Shown here piece by piece: positions 31,661-43,696 of a stretch of DNA of 64,000 bases. Position numbers and translations under genes: made by a program. Source of the stretch: Aphelenchoides besseyi (lineage: Eukaryota > Nematoda > Chromadorea > Rhabditida > Aphelenchoididae); contig JAMPIQ010000003.1 of the NCBI GenBank assembly GCA_024699855.1, positions 8,928,001 through 8,992,000 on the forward strand. Reading direction: 5' to 3'. The notes below the pieces were generated by a model. That model saw only the letters and a list, made by a program, of their open reading frames with translations. It did not search any database and had not been told where the DNA came from. Position 1 is the first letter of the stretch, and every line of letters starts with the position of its first letter.

Positions 31661-32050
31661 GTGCGGCATTGGAAAAAAACTCTTTGTAGAAAATTACCGT
31701 GGAAAAAAGAATCTGAAACCTTGTCGTTGGATTTGAACACTTTGAAGTGGAAAAGCACAGACATTATATTGAATAATGTTCGGAGAATTGCTAGCGATGG
31801 AACAAAAACATTGATTGTGCAAATGCAGTCTCATGTTCCAGAATTGCGTAAGATTCACCGATTTGTGTTCAAGTAAGTTGAGACCAGAACTACAGAACTG
31901 ATTGGATGTTTTAGTCAACCGGACAAGCTTTCTGATTTGGCTTGGTTTCAACTGAAACGCATTTTCGATGCCCGACTTGATGCCTACAATACCATTCTCA
32001 GTCGTTTACCCAAAAATCTTAAGCAAAAGTGTTCTCTCAATTTCAACTGA
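31661..32050 (+). CDS. Possible spliced coding segment, unrecognised
   Basis: An open stretch contains LDLNTLKWKSTDIILNNVRR and HVPELRKIHRFVFK, ending at a GTAAG donor (31873). A TTTTAG acceptor at about 31913 continues as PDKLSDLAWFQLKRIFDARL and ends with a TGA near 32048. It lies downstream of the 31049 gene on the same strand and may be its 3' exons or a separate small gene. No motif identified. Confidence 0.35.
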
Positions 32051-33668
32051 TTCTTTTTCCGTTTAATTGTACTAAACTTCATTTTTTTTCTTATCTGGTA
32101 CTTGATTCATATGATATAAATTAAGCGGTGTTTAGCGAATCTCACGAGATGAGTAACTTGAAATCACTCTTTTAACAACTCTTTGAAACGCTTAAGTTCC
32201 AGAACTAGATCACTTATGAGTTTCTGTCAACTGTGCTTCTGAAAACTCATGTTTTGGTGATTTTAGAGAAAGAGATGGTCAGAAGAAAGTACCAATCGAA
32301 CTCAAAGTACTCAATGCAGCAGTCAAAAATAAGTTGGCAAAACTGTGAGGTTATCACTTTGATTCACGACGAGCAAGTAATTATAAAAGAAAAGGAATTA
32401 GAGTTTTCTTCGATAAAAGAAGACGATTTCAATATATTTTCTGATCTCACTGTTCAATTTTTTGGCCCAAGATTTTGTTTTCAAGTCAAAGAAAGTCACT
32501 AGTTTACTTTAACTTGTCAGCGCCCACAGTCAAGTCGCTTTTGAAGTGCGAAGATAAAATGGACAATCAGGTCGTGGAAAAAGTGATTGCAACCATCTTC
32601 CAAGAATCCGAACTGACGAAGATTTGTTTCCGATCAACTTCGTTTTCATTTTTCTTTAGTAGTCTCCACCTTTTGATGTGGGCTACCAACAAACAAAAAG
32701 GAGCCTTTAAAGCTTGGAAAAAAGGTATCAAAAGAACAATTTTGGCCAATCGGCTTAAAAGAAGCAATACAAAAGAAGGAAAAAACTGAAAGAAATTCGG
32801 AGAAACCAATCGGCAGCCGCCGAACGGTTTTTGGCAAACGAGGGAGGCGGGCCTTTTGGTCAGCAACAATTTAAGCAATTTGGTGGTTTTCTTTGCGTCT
32901 TAACGCGACACTTTAGTTTAGAACTTGACCATTTTCACGGCTTTGATGAACTTTGATCAATCGAGCCGAAGTCCATCAGTCGATCAGAAGACTTCGATTG
33001 TTTTGCCGGCAGTTTAATTTTCGAACTCATGGGATTCGTGAGCCGTCACTTTCTTCTACGCGGTGCTTCACGGTTCGCTCGGTCCTTATTTGTGGGTCGA
33101 CAAATCAGAAGCTAGTCCGTTGGTTTTAGCGGCTTTTTCATTGTTCGCGGATACATGATTACCGAGCCGAGTGATAACGTCGAATCTGCTCAAAAAGGAG
33201 GGAATGATCTTGGAGTCAACACTGAAGGTAAATGACCACTCATTTCGATATTTGAGTTCTTTTTTCAAGCACAGAAATATCGACTACCATTGAAACAACA
33301 AACTTCGATTGTCGAAAAGACCATGGACTACGTTCAAAAGTCAATGAAAACTGGAGCCGTCAAACCACTTCTACGAACGTTGTGCTTCTTGTGTTCACAC
33401 GAATCATTCCGATCGTTGGATGCAACAAAATTGGATGAATAGTTGTCCTTGCTTTCGACACACTAATAATGAGAACAGCGTTTTCAATACGCCGGATACT
33501 TTGCTTACGTACGAAATTTGGCGGCAGTTTCAGCGAGAGCGTTTTTCGTATTTCCCAATCTTTTGAGAAATTGACGTTTTGTACCATCGATTTCAACAAA
33601 ATCGCGGCTTTTAATCCGCTACCTTAAATTTTACTTGTAATCACTGACCATCGATTTTAGTGTCCACG
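32051..33668 (+). other. Region of weak coding fragments upstream of SSRP1
   Basis: Short + strand open frames occur at 32233-32502 and 32475-32789. A two-exon candidate runs from about 33156 (ATGATTACCGAGCCG) across a GTAAATG...TTCAAG intron to a TGA near 33440. None has a recognisable domain. The minus-strand frame at 33360-33599 is probably a shadow of the latter. Confidence 0.3.
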
Positions 33669-36248
33669 ATGTCGCAAACTCAATTGGAATATCGAAATGT
33701 GGCACGCGAGGATTACGGAATGATGGTCGGTTTTCGTTTGTAATTTTTCTAATTTCGGAACTTTAGGTTCCGGGTTCGATTCGAATGGTACCGGAGAACG
33801 TGAAATACCAAAATCGTATCACCGGCAAAGTCATTACGGTTAATGCCGATGATATTGACGAAGTGTTTTGGCTTCGCATGGGCAACGTCAATGGGCTGAA
33901 GATTGTCACGAAAGACGGTCTTCTTCATCGTTTCGCCGGAATGCCGGAATCTGATTTCACTAAAATTCAAAGTTTTGTGAGAGAACATTGGCGAAAGAAT
34001 TTGGTGCGTCAAGAGCAAAGCATCAAGGGTTGGAACTACGGCGAAGCAAAAGTTGAAGGTAATTCGGCAAAGAACGTGCGGCTAATGAACATCGATTTTT
34101 AGGCCAAACGTTGGTATTTCGAGTGGATGATAAAATTGCGTTCGAAATTCCGTTGACCAATGTCTCCCAATGTCCAAGCGGTGGACAGAAATCGGAAGTG
34201 ACTTTAGAGTTCCATCGGAACGAAGATGCTCCGGTTCAACTCTGTGAAATGCGTTTACATAAACCGGCCGGTGGTGATGACGGCGATACTGAAGAAATGG
34301 TTGAGGTAAACTCTAAATCTCTAATCGTCACACTCACTTTCTATTTAAGCAATTTCGACAAGCTGTCATGCGTTATGTTGAGGGTGAAACCGATTTGCCG
34401 ATTGTTACATTGAAAGAGATTCTCTGCGCTACTCCACGGTTAGTTTTCAATTTAATTGTTGAACTGATTCTGTTTCAGTGGTCGTTACGACATCAAGGTC
34501 TACGCAAATCGTCTCGCATTCCATGGAAAGTCGTATGACTATAAGATTCCATTTAACACGATTTCTCGAATGTTTCTTTTGCCACACAAAGATCAACGTC
34601 ATGTCTTCTTCGTTCTGAGTATTCATCCACCGATTCGACAAGGTCAAACTCGTTATCCGTTCATTGTTCTCGAATGTTTGGCTGATGACGAGGCCTCTTT
34701 GGAGCTGACTGGCAATGAGTAAGTGAAGTTTGTTGTTGAGTTAATACTGTGAAATTCATTTACAGTCAACAGTTAGACCGTTTATGCACGGACAGCGAAA
34801 ATCGAATCATTCAGGGTCGATTGTACGAAATTTTGTCGAAGATTTTCCGCATTCTAACCAACGTTCTGATCACTGTTCCAGCTGATATGGATCGGTAGGT
34901 TGAGTACGATCATTGCTTCATTTGTTTCTGTTATAGTGAAACCATGAGTTGCACCGTTTTCTCTTGTGCTTTTCGTCAAGCTTCCGGATATCTCTATCCA
35001 CTCGAAAAGGGTTTTATGTACGTTCACAAGCCGCCGATGTATGTGCGATTCGACGAGATCGACAACATTCATTTCGCTCGTTCCGATGCTTCCACACGTT
35101 CTTTTGATTTTGAGATTGTTCAACGCAGCGGCAACACGATCACCTTTAGTTCAATAGCGAAAGACGATTACAACAAACTGTTCGATTTTGTTGAAAAGAA
35201 GAAACTCAAAATTCGGAACGCAAAACGTCTCGATCATCGTCGTGAAGATGCGTTTGTTGGTTCGGATGAGGAGCTTGATCCGTACAAGGCACAGTTGAAA
35301 GACGATGCGGCGAGTGACGATGACGGAAGTGATTCGGAAGATGAAGACTTTGATGTTTCTCGTGAACAGAAGAAACAACAAGAAGAGAAGGAGTCTTCCG
35401 AAGGTAGTGGAAGCGAACCGGACGAGGAATACGATTCGGCAGCAAGTGATGTTTCGGACGATTTGATGCAAAGCAGCAAAGAAAAAAGTAAGTGAGATGT
35501 CTCAAATTTTTTTTGCTTATGATTCTAAACAGTTTTTGTATTAAATGTGTCGACTTTGTGTGGGTTTATAGTTTTTTGATCTAGTTGATAGGATTTGTGT
35601 TAAGATAACCTAAACGACTTTTTGCTCTTGATTGACTAATTAATCTCGATTTTTAGCCAAAACTGAAAAACCGCGTAAAGAGAAGAAGGAACATAACGAG
35701 AAGAAAGAAAGCAAAGGAAAGCGAACGAAGGACAAGGATGGACCGAAACGAGCATCATCGGCCTACATCATTTGGTTGACTGAAAATCGAAACAACATTA
35801 AAGAAGATGGAATGTCGATGGCCGACGTGTCGAAGAAGGCCGGTCAGCTGTGGAAAGAGATGTCCGATGCCGATAAACAGGTATGTCGATTAGTACCCAA
35901 TAAATATTTTGAATTCTTTTGCTTTAGCCGTACAACGTGAAGGCTCAAAAGGACAAAGAGCGTTATGAGCGTGAAAAGGCCGAGTACAAGGTAACTCATG
36001 GTGAAAGCAGTGGAACAAAACGGCCAGCCAAAAAGAAGTCCTCTAAAATGGCCGAAACACAATCGCCGGCCAAGAAGGCTATTTCACGAGATGTCATCGA
36101 CGACAGCGATTCGGACAGTTCGTCGGCGGCAGACGAACCAGTGGCGAAAAAGTCGAAATCAAAGGAAACGTCGGAGAAGAAGAGCAACTCGAAGAAGCAG
36201 GAAACCGACTCGGAAGAAGCGGATTCAGACGACGAAAGTTCTGACTAA
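33669..36248 (+). CDS. SSRP1: FACT complex subunit SSRP1 with HMG box
   Basis: Nine exons (33669-33725, 33767-34058, 34103-34305, 34350-34438, 34479-34718, 34766-34894, 34937-35487, 35658-35880, 35928-36248) encode the histone chaperone SSRP1. With SPT16 it forms FACT, which moves H2A-H2B during transcription and replication. The Pob3-like and middle PH domains are clear: [69 protein letters not shown] and [14 protein letters not shown] Ser/Asp/Glu-rich acidic stretch follows, then an HMG box ([16 protein letters not shown] to YEREKAEYK) and a charged tail. The acidic region is split by the longest intron (170 bp). The gene looks intact and full length; nematodes and flies keep the HMG box as here. 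Confidence 0.95.
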
Positions 36249-36719
36249 ACTTGACGTTAATTTTGATCTGTAAACTTTTTATGTATCTTGTTCATTCACT
36301 TGTTTTTGTTCTCAATCATATAAACTTACCAGAAGCTCTCTGTCTTCATATTCAAAGGATAGAGTCTTCATCAGAAACCTCGTGAATGGTTCTCGTTACG
36401 GTCGATGCGATTCGAGAGCTCTTGGGAGCCTTCAGAGATGATCGTGTAGTCACCGACTTCTTCAAGAGCTCCGAACGATCAGTTGGTATACAAAGGAATT
36501 TGGACTGCTAAATGAATCAACTCATCTGTTGATGTTCAACGTCAAAAAAGTTTATTGTTCCAAAACCGGTAATACAAAGCAAATTATCATTCGACTTTAC
36601 ACAATCGATACAATAAAGCGGAGATGTTGAATTTGTTTGGCTACGATATGCAAACTAAACATCGAAAATTTGTTCATGGACCCGTGAGCAAGAGACAAAA
36701 ATTAACGGAGTAAAATGTG
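36249..36719. other. Intergenic region between SSRP1 and LysM gene
   Basis: The convergent 3' ends of SSRP1 (+) and the LysM gene (-) face each other here. AATAAA near 36613 and ATATAAAC near 36318 may serve polyadenylation. No gene is supported. Confidence 0.5.
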
Positions 36720-37614
36720 TTACGATAAGTGGTGAGTTTGATGTTGATGATGCATGGCTAGCTCTTGGTGATGAATGGCCGCCTCGGCCTCGTTGTGTTC
36801 CTCCAACATCGTTAGGACCAACGGCACCACAACGAACATAAGAATGACACCGAATATAAGCATCCAAGTGCCTAAACGAGGGGATTAGCGACAATTAACG
36901 GTGTGGATGAATTTTTAAGGTTTGAAAATAGATCATTTTTAAAGGACAGATTAACACGTACACCAACCTTTGGCCGCGCTATCCGGTGCTGAAGCATCGA
37001 CAAAGTGAAAAGCGCCACCTTCGAGAGTCGGCGATGGCAACTGGTTTCGGCATTGAGCGACCGTTGCGTCAGTTTTGTCGAAAATCGCATCGATGGCCGA
37101 TTTAGCCGAAGCGTCTGATGAGTCTTCGTCCGACGAATCGCTCAACAGATTCAATTTGTCGGAGATTCCAATTGCTGGTGTGGACGAGTGGCTGGTGACG
37201 TCGATGAGGGCCGGAGCATTGGCGCCGATTGTCGCGTTCTTTTCGTTCAGATAATGTTGGCGAAGACGAGTGACCGGAATACGCAGATGTTTAACTGCGT
37301 GAATCTCTTGCTCACTTCCGATGTTGTTGACACGTTTGATTTCGGAGACCTGAAAATAAGACAAATAGAAAACAAAAACCCCAAATTCAGCTTACAGGAA
37401 CCGAATATTGTAAACCAATCTTGTACAAACTGTCCGTTGGTTGAACCACATGCTCGATGTAGACCTTTTCGTCTTCTTTCGCTTGCCAGCCGGTCGATGT
37501 AGTTGGGAGCCCGTTGTTCGCAACTCCACGGTTACGAGATCGCAATTCGATCAACGTGTTGGCGCCGTCATTGTCCATCATTGCTTCTTCCAATGAATGA
37601 TGTGTCAACCACAA
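36720..37614 (-). CDS. LysM-domain membrane protein (LYSMD3/4-like)
   Basis: Exons are 37614-37396, 37349-36968 and 36871-36720, with introns of 46 and 96 bp. A single LysM domain spans exons 1-2: YIEHVVQPTDSLYKIGLQYSV, then EIKRVNNIGSEQEIHAVKHL, then LRIPV. A Ser/Asp-rich linker with a casein-kinase-like DSSDEDSSD stretch follows. A C-terminal transmembrane segment, MLIFGVILMFVVVPLVLTML, is followed by a His-rich tail. This is the layout of LYSMD3 and LYSMD4, type II single-pass proteins of the secretory pathway. The true start could also be the internal MMDN about 10 codons in. The gene lies 563 bp downstream of EXOSC9 on the same strand. Confidence 0.85.
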
Positions 37615-38177
37615 CTGAAATAGCGAACGTTAAGTTAGAACTCGATAGTCGTTCTTTGAGCACGAACAGCTCGCGACGATTAAAAGCTTCAGGTCTAATC
37701 CACGCCAACGCATCGAATGTGCAAATCGTTCAGGTCACCGACGAAATGAAGTTCATCGACTTGAAAGTTAATCGCCCAAAAATCGCTGATTACATAAAAC
37801 ATTGTTGAGTTCATCAAGGAGGTTGAGAGTCACGAATTGCACTCAAATCCACGGACGAAACTTGTTTTTCACTCAATCAATGGTCTTCATCAAAAACTCG
37901 TGGTGGTGAAAGAAGACGCGATTCCGCGAGACATCAGTTGCTGATGCGCGTTGACTGACTTGCTGGCTGACCAAACAAACACGCACATTCCCGCATACCA
38001 CGTAACAAAAACGCAAAATAAAAAGCAGCACTGAATAATGGAACACGTTTTGCGGACAAAGTTTCCGGACCTATTGATTTGTTGTGGATGCTGAAGGCAC
38101 TGAATCAACGAGTTTATTCGCTTTAACGAACAGTTAACATTTAAATCTTTGAAGTAACAAGAACAAAACAAATAAGT
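37615..38177. other. Spacer between EXOSC9 and LysM gene
   Basis: A + strand frame across 37503-37808 is partly antisense to the LysM gene and has no recognisable domain. The rest shows no gene. The spacer probably holds the EXOSC9 3' end and the LysM gene promoter, or an operon-type intergenic region. Confidence 0.4.
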
Positions 38178-39201
38178 TCATTGGGAGTCGATTTTGGCAA
38201 ACTTTCCCACAACCGCTTTCACCACTTCAGCATTCTCGGCGCATTGAGTTTTCGCCAAAGTCATCAGTTGGTCCATCAGTTCGACGGTCAATGAGCGTCC
38301 GGTAGCGAAGACAACGATCAGTTCGTCTCGATGGTTCATTCCAACGGTAATCGAATGACTGCAGACCTTGTATTCTCGTGCATTGGCATCTTTCATTGGC
38401 TTGCTACTGAAAGAAAAGGATAACAAAGTTGTTGAATGTCAATAGAGAGACTTACTCTTCGTTCAAAAAACTGAACGTGGTTGTTAGGGCCAAGAAGTTC
38501 ATGGGTATGTTTGATGGAACGGATTCTTCGTTTGTTAGCTAAAAGACATCTCATTGGAAATTCCTGTCAGAAATGACTTACAAATCGTAGAAGTCGAGTA
38601 TTCGGATCGTATTCAACTGCACGCCTTTTGACAACACTCAACGCGACGGCAACCACTGCCGTAGCACAGTCGATCAAATTCCCGTCTTCTTGAACAACAT
38701 TGACTTGTACACGAACTTTGTAGACGCAGTGATAAGCTTCAATGCACAAAGAATCCAATTCGATGGCTCGGGCATCTTTGTAAAGGCGATTCAGGATCGG
38801 TTGAACGCGATCCAACTCGCGCGGTGGATCTTTGGTTTTGAAGGCACTACCAAAACGTGCAGTAGCAGTTTTGCGGACATCAAAATAGAGAAACCCAGAA
38901 GTTGGACGTCCCGTTGTTCTTGCAGCCACCGGATCGACTTGAATTGTACAATCAATTCTAAAACAGCGAATCAACAAAAGAATGCTACGGATACCTTGTG
39001 TTTCCCAAAGTACCCGAAATACAACGACCGTTGGCAATGGATTGGATCTTAAGTTTTCGTTGTTCCAACATTCCACGACCATCCAGACGCTGAAAATGTA
39101 AATCGAAAAGGTTTCTGCTGCTTCAAACTTACGACACCTTCAGTCAAGGAATCTGTCAGGAATATTCGCTCGGGCTCGGACAAGTAGTTTCTGATTCGCA
39201 T
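38178..39201 (-). CDS. EXOSC9: Exosome complex component RRP45 (EXOSC9)
   Basis: The start ATG is at 39201 (MRIRNYLSEPERIFLTDSL) and the stop TGA is at 38178-38180. Introns are short, for example GTAAGTTTGA...TTTTCAG after the first 22 codons. The RNase PH fold shows RLDGR, GRCISGTLGNTR, TGRPTSGFLYFDV, LCIEAYHCVYKVRVQVNV, EDGNLIDCATAVVAVAL and VKRRAVEY. These match RRP45, one of the six PH-like subunits that form the catalytically inert ring of the RNA exosome. The C-terminal part ends soon after the PH2 domain (VVKAVVGKFAKIDSQ), so the long tail found in vertebrate EXOSC9 is absent. Its start faces NUP54 across 213 bp. Confidence 0.9.
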
Positions 39202-39414
39202 CCTGATCTCAACTGTGAAGCAATTGGGATCTCAAGGTAACGTGAAAGTTCATTGGCCATGCGTGAAAGTTGACCACGCCGAGAGAAATGACATGGGCGC
39301 GCCAAAATTGTTGCCGTTTCATCTGCAGCTTTTGAAGAGAGAGGTTGATTTGCTTGGGCCTGTTTGCCTGTTTATTTCAAAGATTTTCGTTTTCAGCTAA
39401 TCCACAAATCGATT
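39202..39414. promoter_or_regulatory. Shared divergent promoter of EXOSC9 and NUP54
   Basis: Only 213 bp separate the two start codons on opposite strands, so both genes must start transcription from here. A TTTTCAG just before the NUP54 ATG (about 39390-39396) could be a splice or trans-splice acceptor. No clear TATA box was seen. Confidence 0.5.
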
Positions 39415-40969
39415 ATGTTCGGCGCTAAAACACAACCATTGACCGGTCTGTCGAGTTTCCCAGCGGCTGGTTCGACCACTTCGACTCTGCCGACTTTTGG
39501 ACAAACTCAACCTACAAGCCAATTTCAATTATCTTCTTTCCAATCGTCTTTCACTGCTCCACAACAACAACAACAGCAACAACAACTGACCGTTCAGCAA
39601 TTGATTCAAGTGAGTTCAACAGTTTTGGTGTCATTCATTTTATTGTCTTTAGGATCCCGCCATATTTGCGAAGTCGGTTGCCGGACCGGAATTGTGCAAC
39701 GACGATCGTGATGGAGTGGTTGCCAAATTGAATCAGCTTCAAGCGTCGTTGGGCATCGGTCAGGGTTATTATCGAGATGGTCAACCGCCGGTTAACTACG
39801 ATACGAAGAATGAATTCTATCAATTCAAAGGTGCTGTTTACAATCGTTTGTGTCAGAATTCGGATATGGACGGCATTGTTGTTCTGCTTCTGAACGTACC
39901 AATCGCTCAGTTGAATACGTTGGAAGGAAAACCGAAGGTAAGAACACAGCTGATTCCTTCCCATTTGATTTGTTTTCAGTTGACCACCGCGTTGAATAAC
40001 ATTTTGGGCCAACAGACGGGCTTGAATGTTATTGTTGAGCGAATCAAAGCCGCCGATCAGAATCGAAGTGAAGTCGTGATTTACGCTTGTGAAAAAGGTG
40101 GTCGTATTCCCGCTCTCACTTTGTTCAAGTATCTCAGTCAACCGGACAAAATGCGTCTACTCGAACAGCAACTGGCTTGCATGAAGATTGTTCCGTTGGT
40201 TGAGTTGAACAAATCAGACAAAGAAAAGTTTTTAAACACACCGCCAGTCGGCTTTGATGTCGCATTTTGGCGGCAATGCGTTCGCGTGAACCCCGATCCG
40301 GAAGGTTGTCTGCCTCATCCCATCTACGGTTTTCAACAGCTTCTTGACCGACAACAAATGCAACAGATTACCGATGTGATTCAGAAGACGGTGATGGACG
40401 AGAACATGGAACGATTGAAACGTGTCGAGGATGAAATCGCGCAGTGCAAATCGCATTTGCAGTCGAGCAAACGAGTTCAAAAAGAATTGTCACATCGGTT
40501 GGTTGGCTTGTTGATTCATTTGACCATTGAGTTTTCAGTCTTCTTCGTTTGTCCATTCATATCGCGCGGGATTTGCGTCAGGGCTATGCGTTGAGTAAGG
40601 TCGAGGATCGTGTGATGGCTCAAGCTGAGCATGCAAGTGCAAATTTGTTAGGACCAAATGCTTTGAAGGTTTGTTCGTTTCGTACAAAGTATTTGACTCT
40701 TTTGATCTTAGGATCGTATCAACGATGTTTTGAAGTTGGTCGAAACGGATCGCTCACAAATCATCGACTATTTCAATAATGTGGACGTAAAATTGACCAC
40801 CGAAGAGGAACGTCAAATCAAACAGCAACTTCAAATTGCGCAGAATCGTTTGGAGAAAGTCAATCAGATGTTGGCCAACATACGACGTGCAACCGATTCG
40901 ACTTTAAACGAAAAGAAAGTCCCCGTTCAACAATCGTCTCCAACTTCACGACTTTTTGTTCGTCGTTAA
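39415..40969 (+). CDS. NUP54: Nuclear pore protein NUP54
   Basis: The ATG at 39415 begins MFGAKTQPLTGLSSF. The N-terminal part has only a few FG-type dipeptides and a run of eight Gln (about residues 45-52). The conserved alpha/beta domain follows: YDTKNEFYQFKGAVYNRLC, VIVERIKAADQNRSEVVIYA, then VGFDVAFWRQCVRVNPDPEG. A helical coiled-coil region follows: ENMERLKRVEDEIAQCKSHL, then VEDRVMAQAEHASANLLG and QIKQQLQIAQNRLEKVNQML. Four short introns interrupt it, and the stop is at 40967-40969. NUP54 pairs with NUP62 and NUP58 in the central channel of the pore. The FG region is much shorter than in vertebrates. Confidence 0.9.
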
Positions 40970-41325
40970 CTCACTTTCTATTTTCTTGTTACGATTGTTT
41001 TATCTCAGTGATGTTGTTGGAATAAATCAGTTTTCTTCAGTGGTCTCAGATTGTTTCTTCGACTGCTATAAAAGTTGCTCACATCTTGAAACACACAAAC
41101 AGAGGTCTCTTGTCAACAATTGCGAAAGAGCAATAAACGTTTTTTGTGAACAGCAAACCGAATGCTTTTTGATTGAAAATGCCAACTGGCAGCATGAAAA
41201 CACTCATCGAACGGAGCGTTTTATTGTCGAGCCGAAAGAACGTTCACTTCTTTCTTCCTCGTTCTTCAAGTTCCTGTTCACGGATCATTGAGCTGAAACG
41301 ATTTTCGTTGTTGAATTTTGTTGAA

Positions 41326-42695
41326 ATGCGTGCTGCGTTGATTCGAGAATTTGGAGGACCTGAAAATATTCGAATTGAGCAAATTCAACCACCGCCTGTA
41401 AATGAGAGACAAGTAGGTGGTTTCGATGTTAACCTTCTTCATTGCTCGTTATTTTGGGTTTTAATTCGTGTAGCTGCAGCGGGAGTGAATCCGGTTGATA
41501 CGTACATCCGATCGGGTAAGTGACGATGTGCATTGGAATCACAATTAGAACTCGAATTCAAATGTCACGGTCAAGAGCAACTTCAACGTTTTAGGCACCT
41601 ATGCAACTAAACCGGATTTGCCCTACGTTCCGGGAAGAGAAGGATCGGGAATCGTCGAACAGGTGATAGAGACTTTCGGTTGATAGTAATCGGAATTTAG
41701 GTTGGACCCGAAGTTCAAAAGTTTAAAGCCGGTGATCGTGTGTGGTTTTCTGCGAATAAGAACGGAGCTCAAGCTGATTATGCATCAATTGACGAGGATT
41801 TTGTTTTTCAATTACCAGAGCGTGAATTTCACTGTTTGGTTTTGAAATCAAACAGTTTTCAGGCATTACATTTGCTCAAGGTGCAACTCTTGGAATTGCC
41901 TACTTCACCGCTTATCGCGCGTTGTTTATGAAAGCTTATGCTCAAGCCGGTCAATCGGTTTTGATTCACGGAGCTTCAGGCGGTAAGTACATTCGGATTT
42001 GTTTTCAGAACATTTAACTATTTCTTCTTGAGCATTAACCGAACTTTTCAGGTGTTGGTTTGGCCGCTTGTCAGTTGGCAAAAGTTCACGGTTTACGTGT
42101 ATACGGAACTGCGAGTACGCCCGAAGGTGAACAGATGGCAAAAGAGCACGGTTGTGAAGTTGTTTACAACCATCGGGAAGAGGGATACGTCGAGAAGATC
42201 AAACAAGAAGTTCCAAACGGTAAGTTTCCTCGTTGCTTTTATTAACTTGTTTATTCAGGTTTTAACATCATTATTGAGATGCTTGCAAATGTGAATCTAT
42301 GTTCCGATCTTCAACTGATCGCACCGCAAGGACGAATCATAGTCGTTGGCAATCGCGGAACAACCGAATTCGATCCTCGTCAGTGCATGCAAAAGGAGGC
42401 ATCGATCATCGGTTTAATGGCATTTCTTTCAACTCCAGAGGTACTCAGAGTTCTCACTGTTCACTTAACAATTACTTAGGATTTGCAAAGAGTGGGTGAG
42501 CGGATCAATGGCCTTCTCGAACGTGGTTCCATCGCGCCAAAGGTTGGAGAAACCCTTCAACTCGATCAGCTGCCCGAAGCTCATCGTAAGATACTGGAGC
42601 CAGGATCGCGCGGTAAGATCGTCGTTTTGTTGTCTCCAGAAGCAGAAAAAGAAGCTCAGTCTTCGCAAACCAACGAAACTGATCAACAAAACTAA
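41326..42695 (+). CDS. CRYZ: Quinone oxidoreductase (zeta-crystallin family)
   Basis: The ATG at 41326 gives [20 protein letters not shown]. Exons then read [58 protein letters not shown] and [10 protein letters not shown] joined by an intron to [20 protein letters not shown]. The NADPH-binding glycine motif is thus split by an intron. [16 protein letters not shown] and the C-terminal GKIVVLLSP follow. The family is the zinc-free medium-chain reductases, which pass single electrons from NADPH to quinones. About seven introns, mostly 40-60 bp. The stop is at 42693-42695. It converges with TMEM170 at 42819. Confidence 0.9.
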
Positions 42696-42818
42696 ACAGT
42701 TTGATGTTCTAATTAGTCATATAAACGGTGAATTCTAAAGCTTTTATTTTCAATTTACAATTGAAAGAAAATTGGAATGTACAGCAAATAACTAGATAGC
42801 AAGCAATCACCCGTGCAA

Positions 42819-43217
42819 CTATAAGGTACCAAGAATTCGAAGGAACGACGTCAGAAGCACCATCAAGGTTTGACCACATCCAATGAACATGCAATACCAC
42901 GCGGTGATCGACTTTTGGGCCATTGCAAAAGTCAATGCAATGGACGCCGAAGTTAAGGCTCCAATCGTCGTTGGGCCAAGAAAGATCATAACTGAAACTT
43001 GTGCTCAATGATATGATTAGCCAAATGACCAACCAATAAATGGAAACGATAAATAACCGACCCACGGATGATGTCTAAGCTTCACGATCGAGACCAAAAA
43101 CGCGACCAAATGAACGAAAATATACGAAGCTGCCATCCACGCAAAAATCGAGAACCACATTTGCCAAAATCCTTCGACATTATTCTCCTGAAGCGTGAGA
43201 ATTTCGATCATACCCAT
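42819..43217 (-). CDS. TMEM170A: Transmembrane protein 170 family member
   Basis: Two exons, 43217-43034 and 42991-42819, with a 42-bp intron, give about 118 residues. The pattern FWQMWFSIFAWMAASYIFVH, LVAFLVSIVKLRHHPW, FLGPTTIGALTSASIALTFA and a C-terminus of GQTLMVLLTSFLRILGTL matches TMEM170, a three-pass ER and nuclear-envelope protein that shapes ER sheets. A TTGCAG acceptor lies just upstream of the ATG, so a non-coding or very short 5' exon probably exists. Whether the A or B paralogue is meant cannot be decided from an invertebrate sequence. Confidence 0.85.
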
Positions 43218-43696
43218 TATGCTGCAAAAAAACATTGTAACGCTGATTCGGATCTATCACAACAAACCTGAACTTCCACCAAACAAACTTTGTGTGATCA
43301 GTTCATCTCTGGATTAACGTCCTCTATAGCATTGCAATCATAACTCAGTCAAAGCCAAATGAATGTATTGGAACACGCATTGTCACCTGTCCGTTAAAAC
43401 GGATGTAAAAGCCTCCCATAGATCGTTTTATTCTTAACATTTGTGTATTTCAATCATTCCTCAAACAAATACGAAGTCGGATGGAATAGTTAGGATCAAT
43501 GGGCGTAAGTGATAATAAAAGAGAAGACAATCCGATTTGTGAGTTCAAAGACTTTAAGTACAAAAAGGAGGTTGAAGGTCGCTCATACGGAAATAGACGA
43601 TCAAATGCGAATACAAAATGAATTTTATTACAAAAAAAGAATGGTGATTGACAGCTAGAATATGGAACGTCAATCTGTGACATCGAAATTCAACAG
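43218..43696. other. Spacer between TMEM170 and EDC3 3' end
   Basis: Holds the TMEM170 promoter side and the 3' end of EDC3. No gene seen; the minus-strand frame at 43450-43683 has no domain. Confidence 0.4.

Noticed and set aside
35151..35505. Minus-strand frames opposite SSRP1
   Set aside because: They are shadows of the acidic Ser/Asp/Glu coding stretch of SSRP1.
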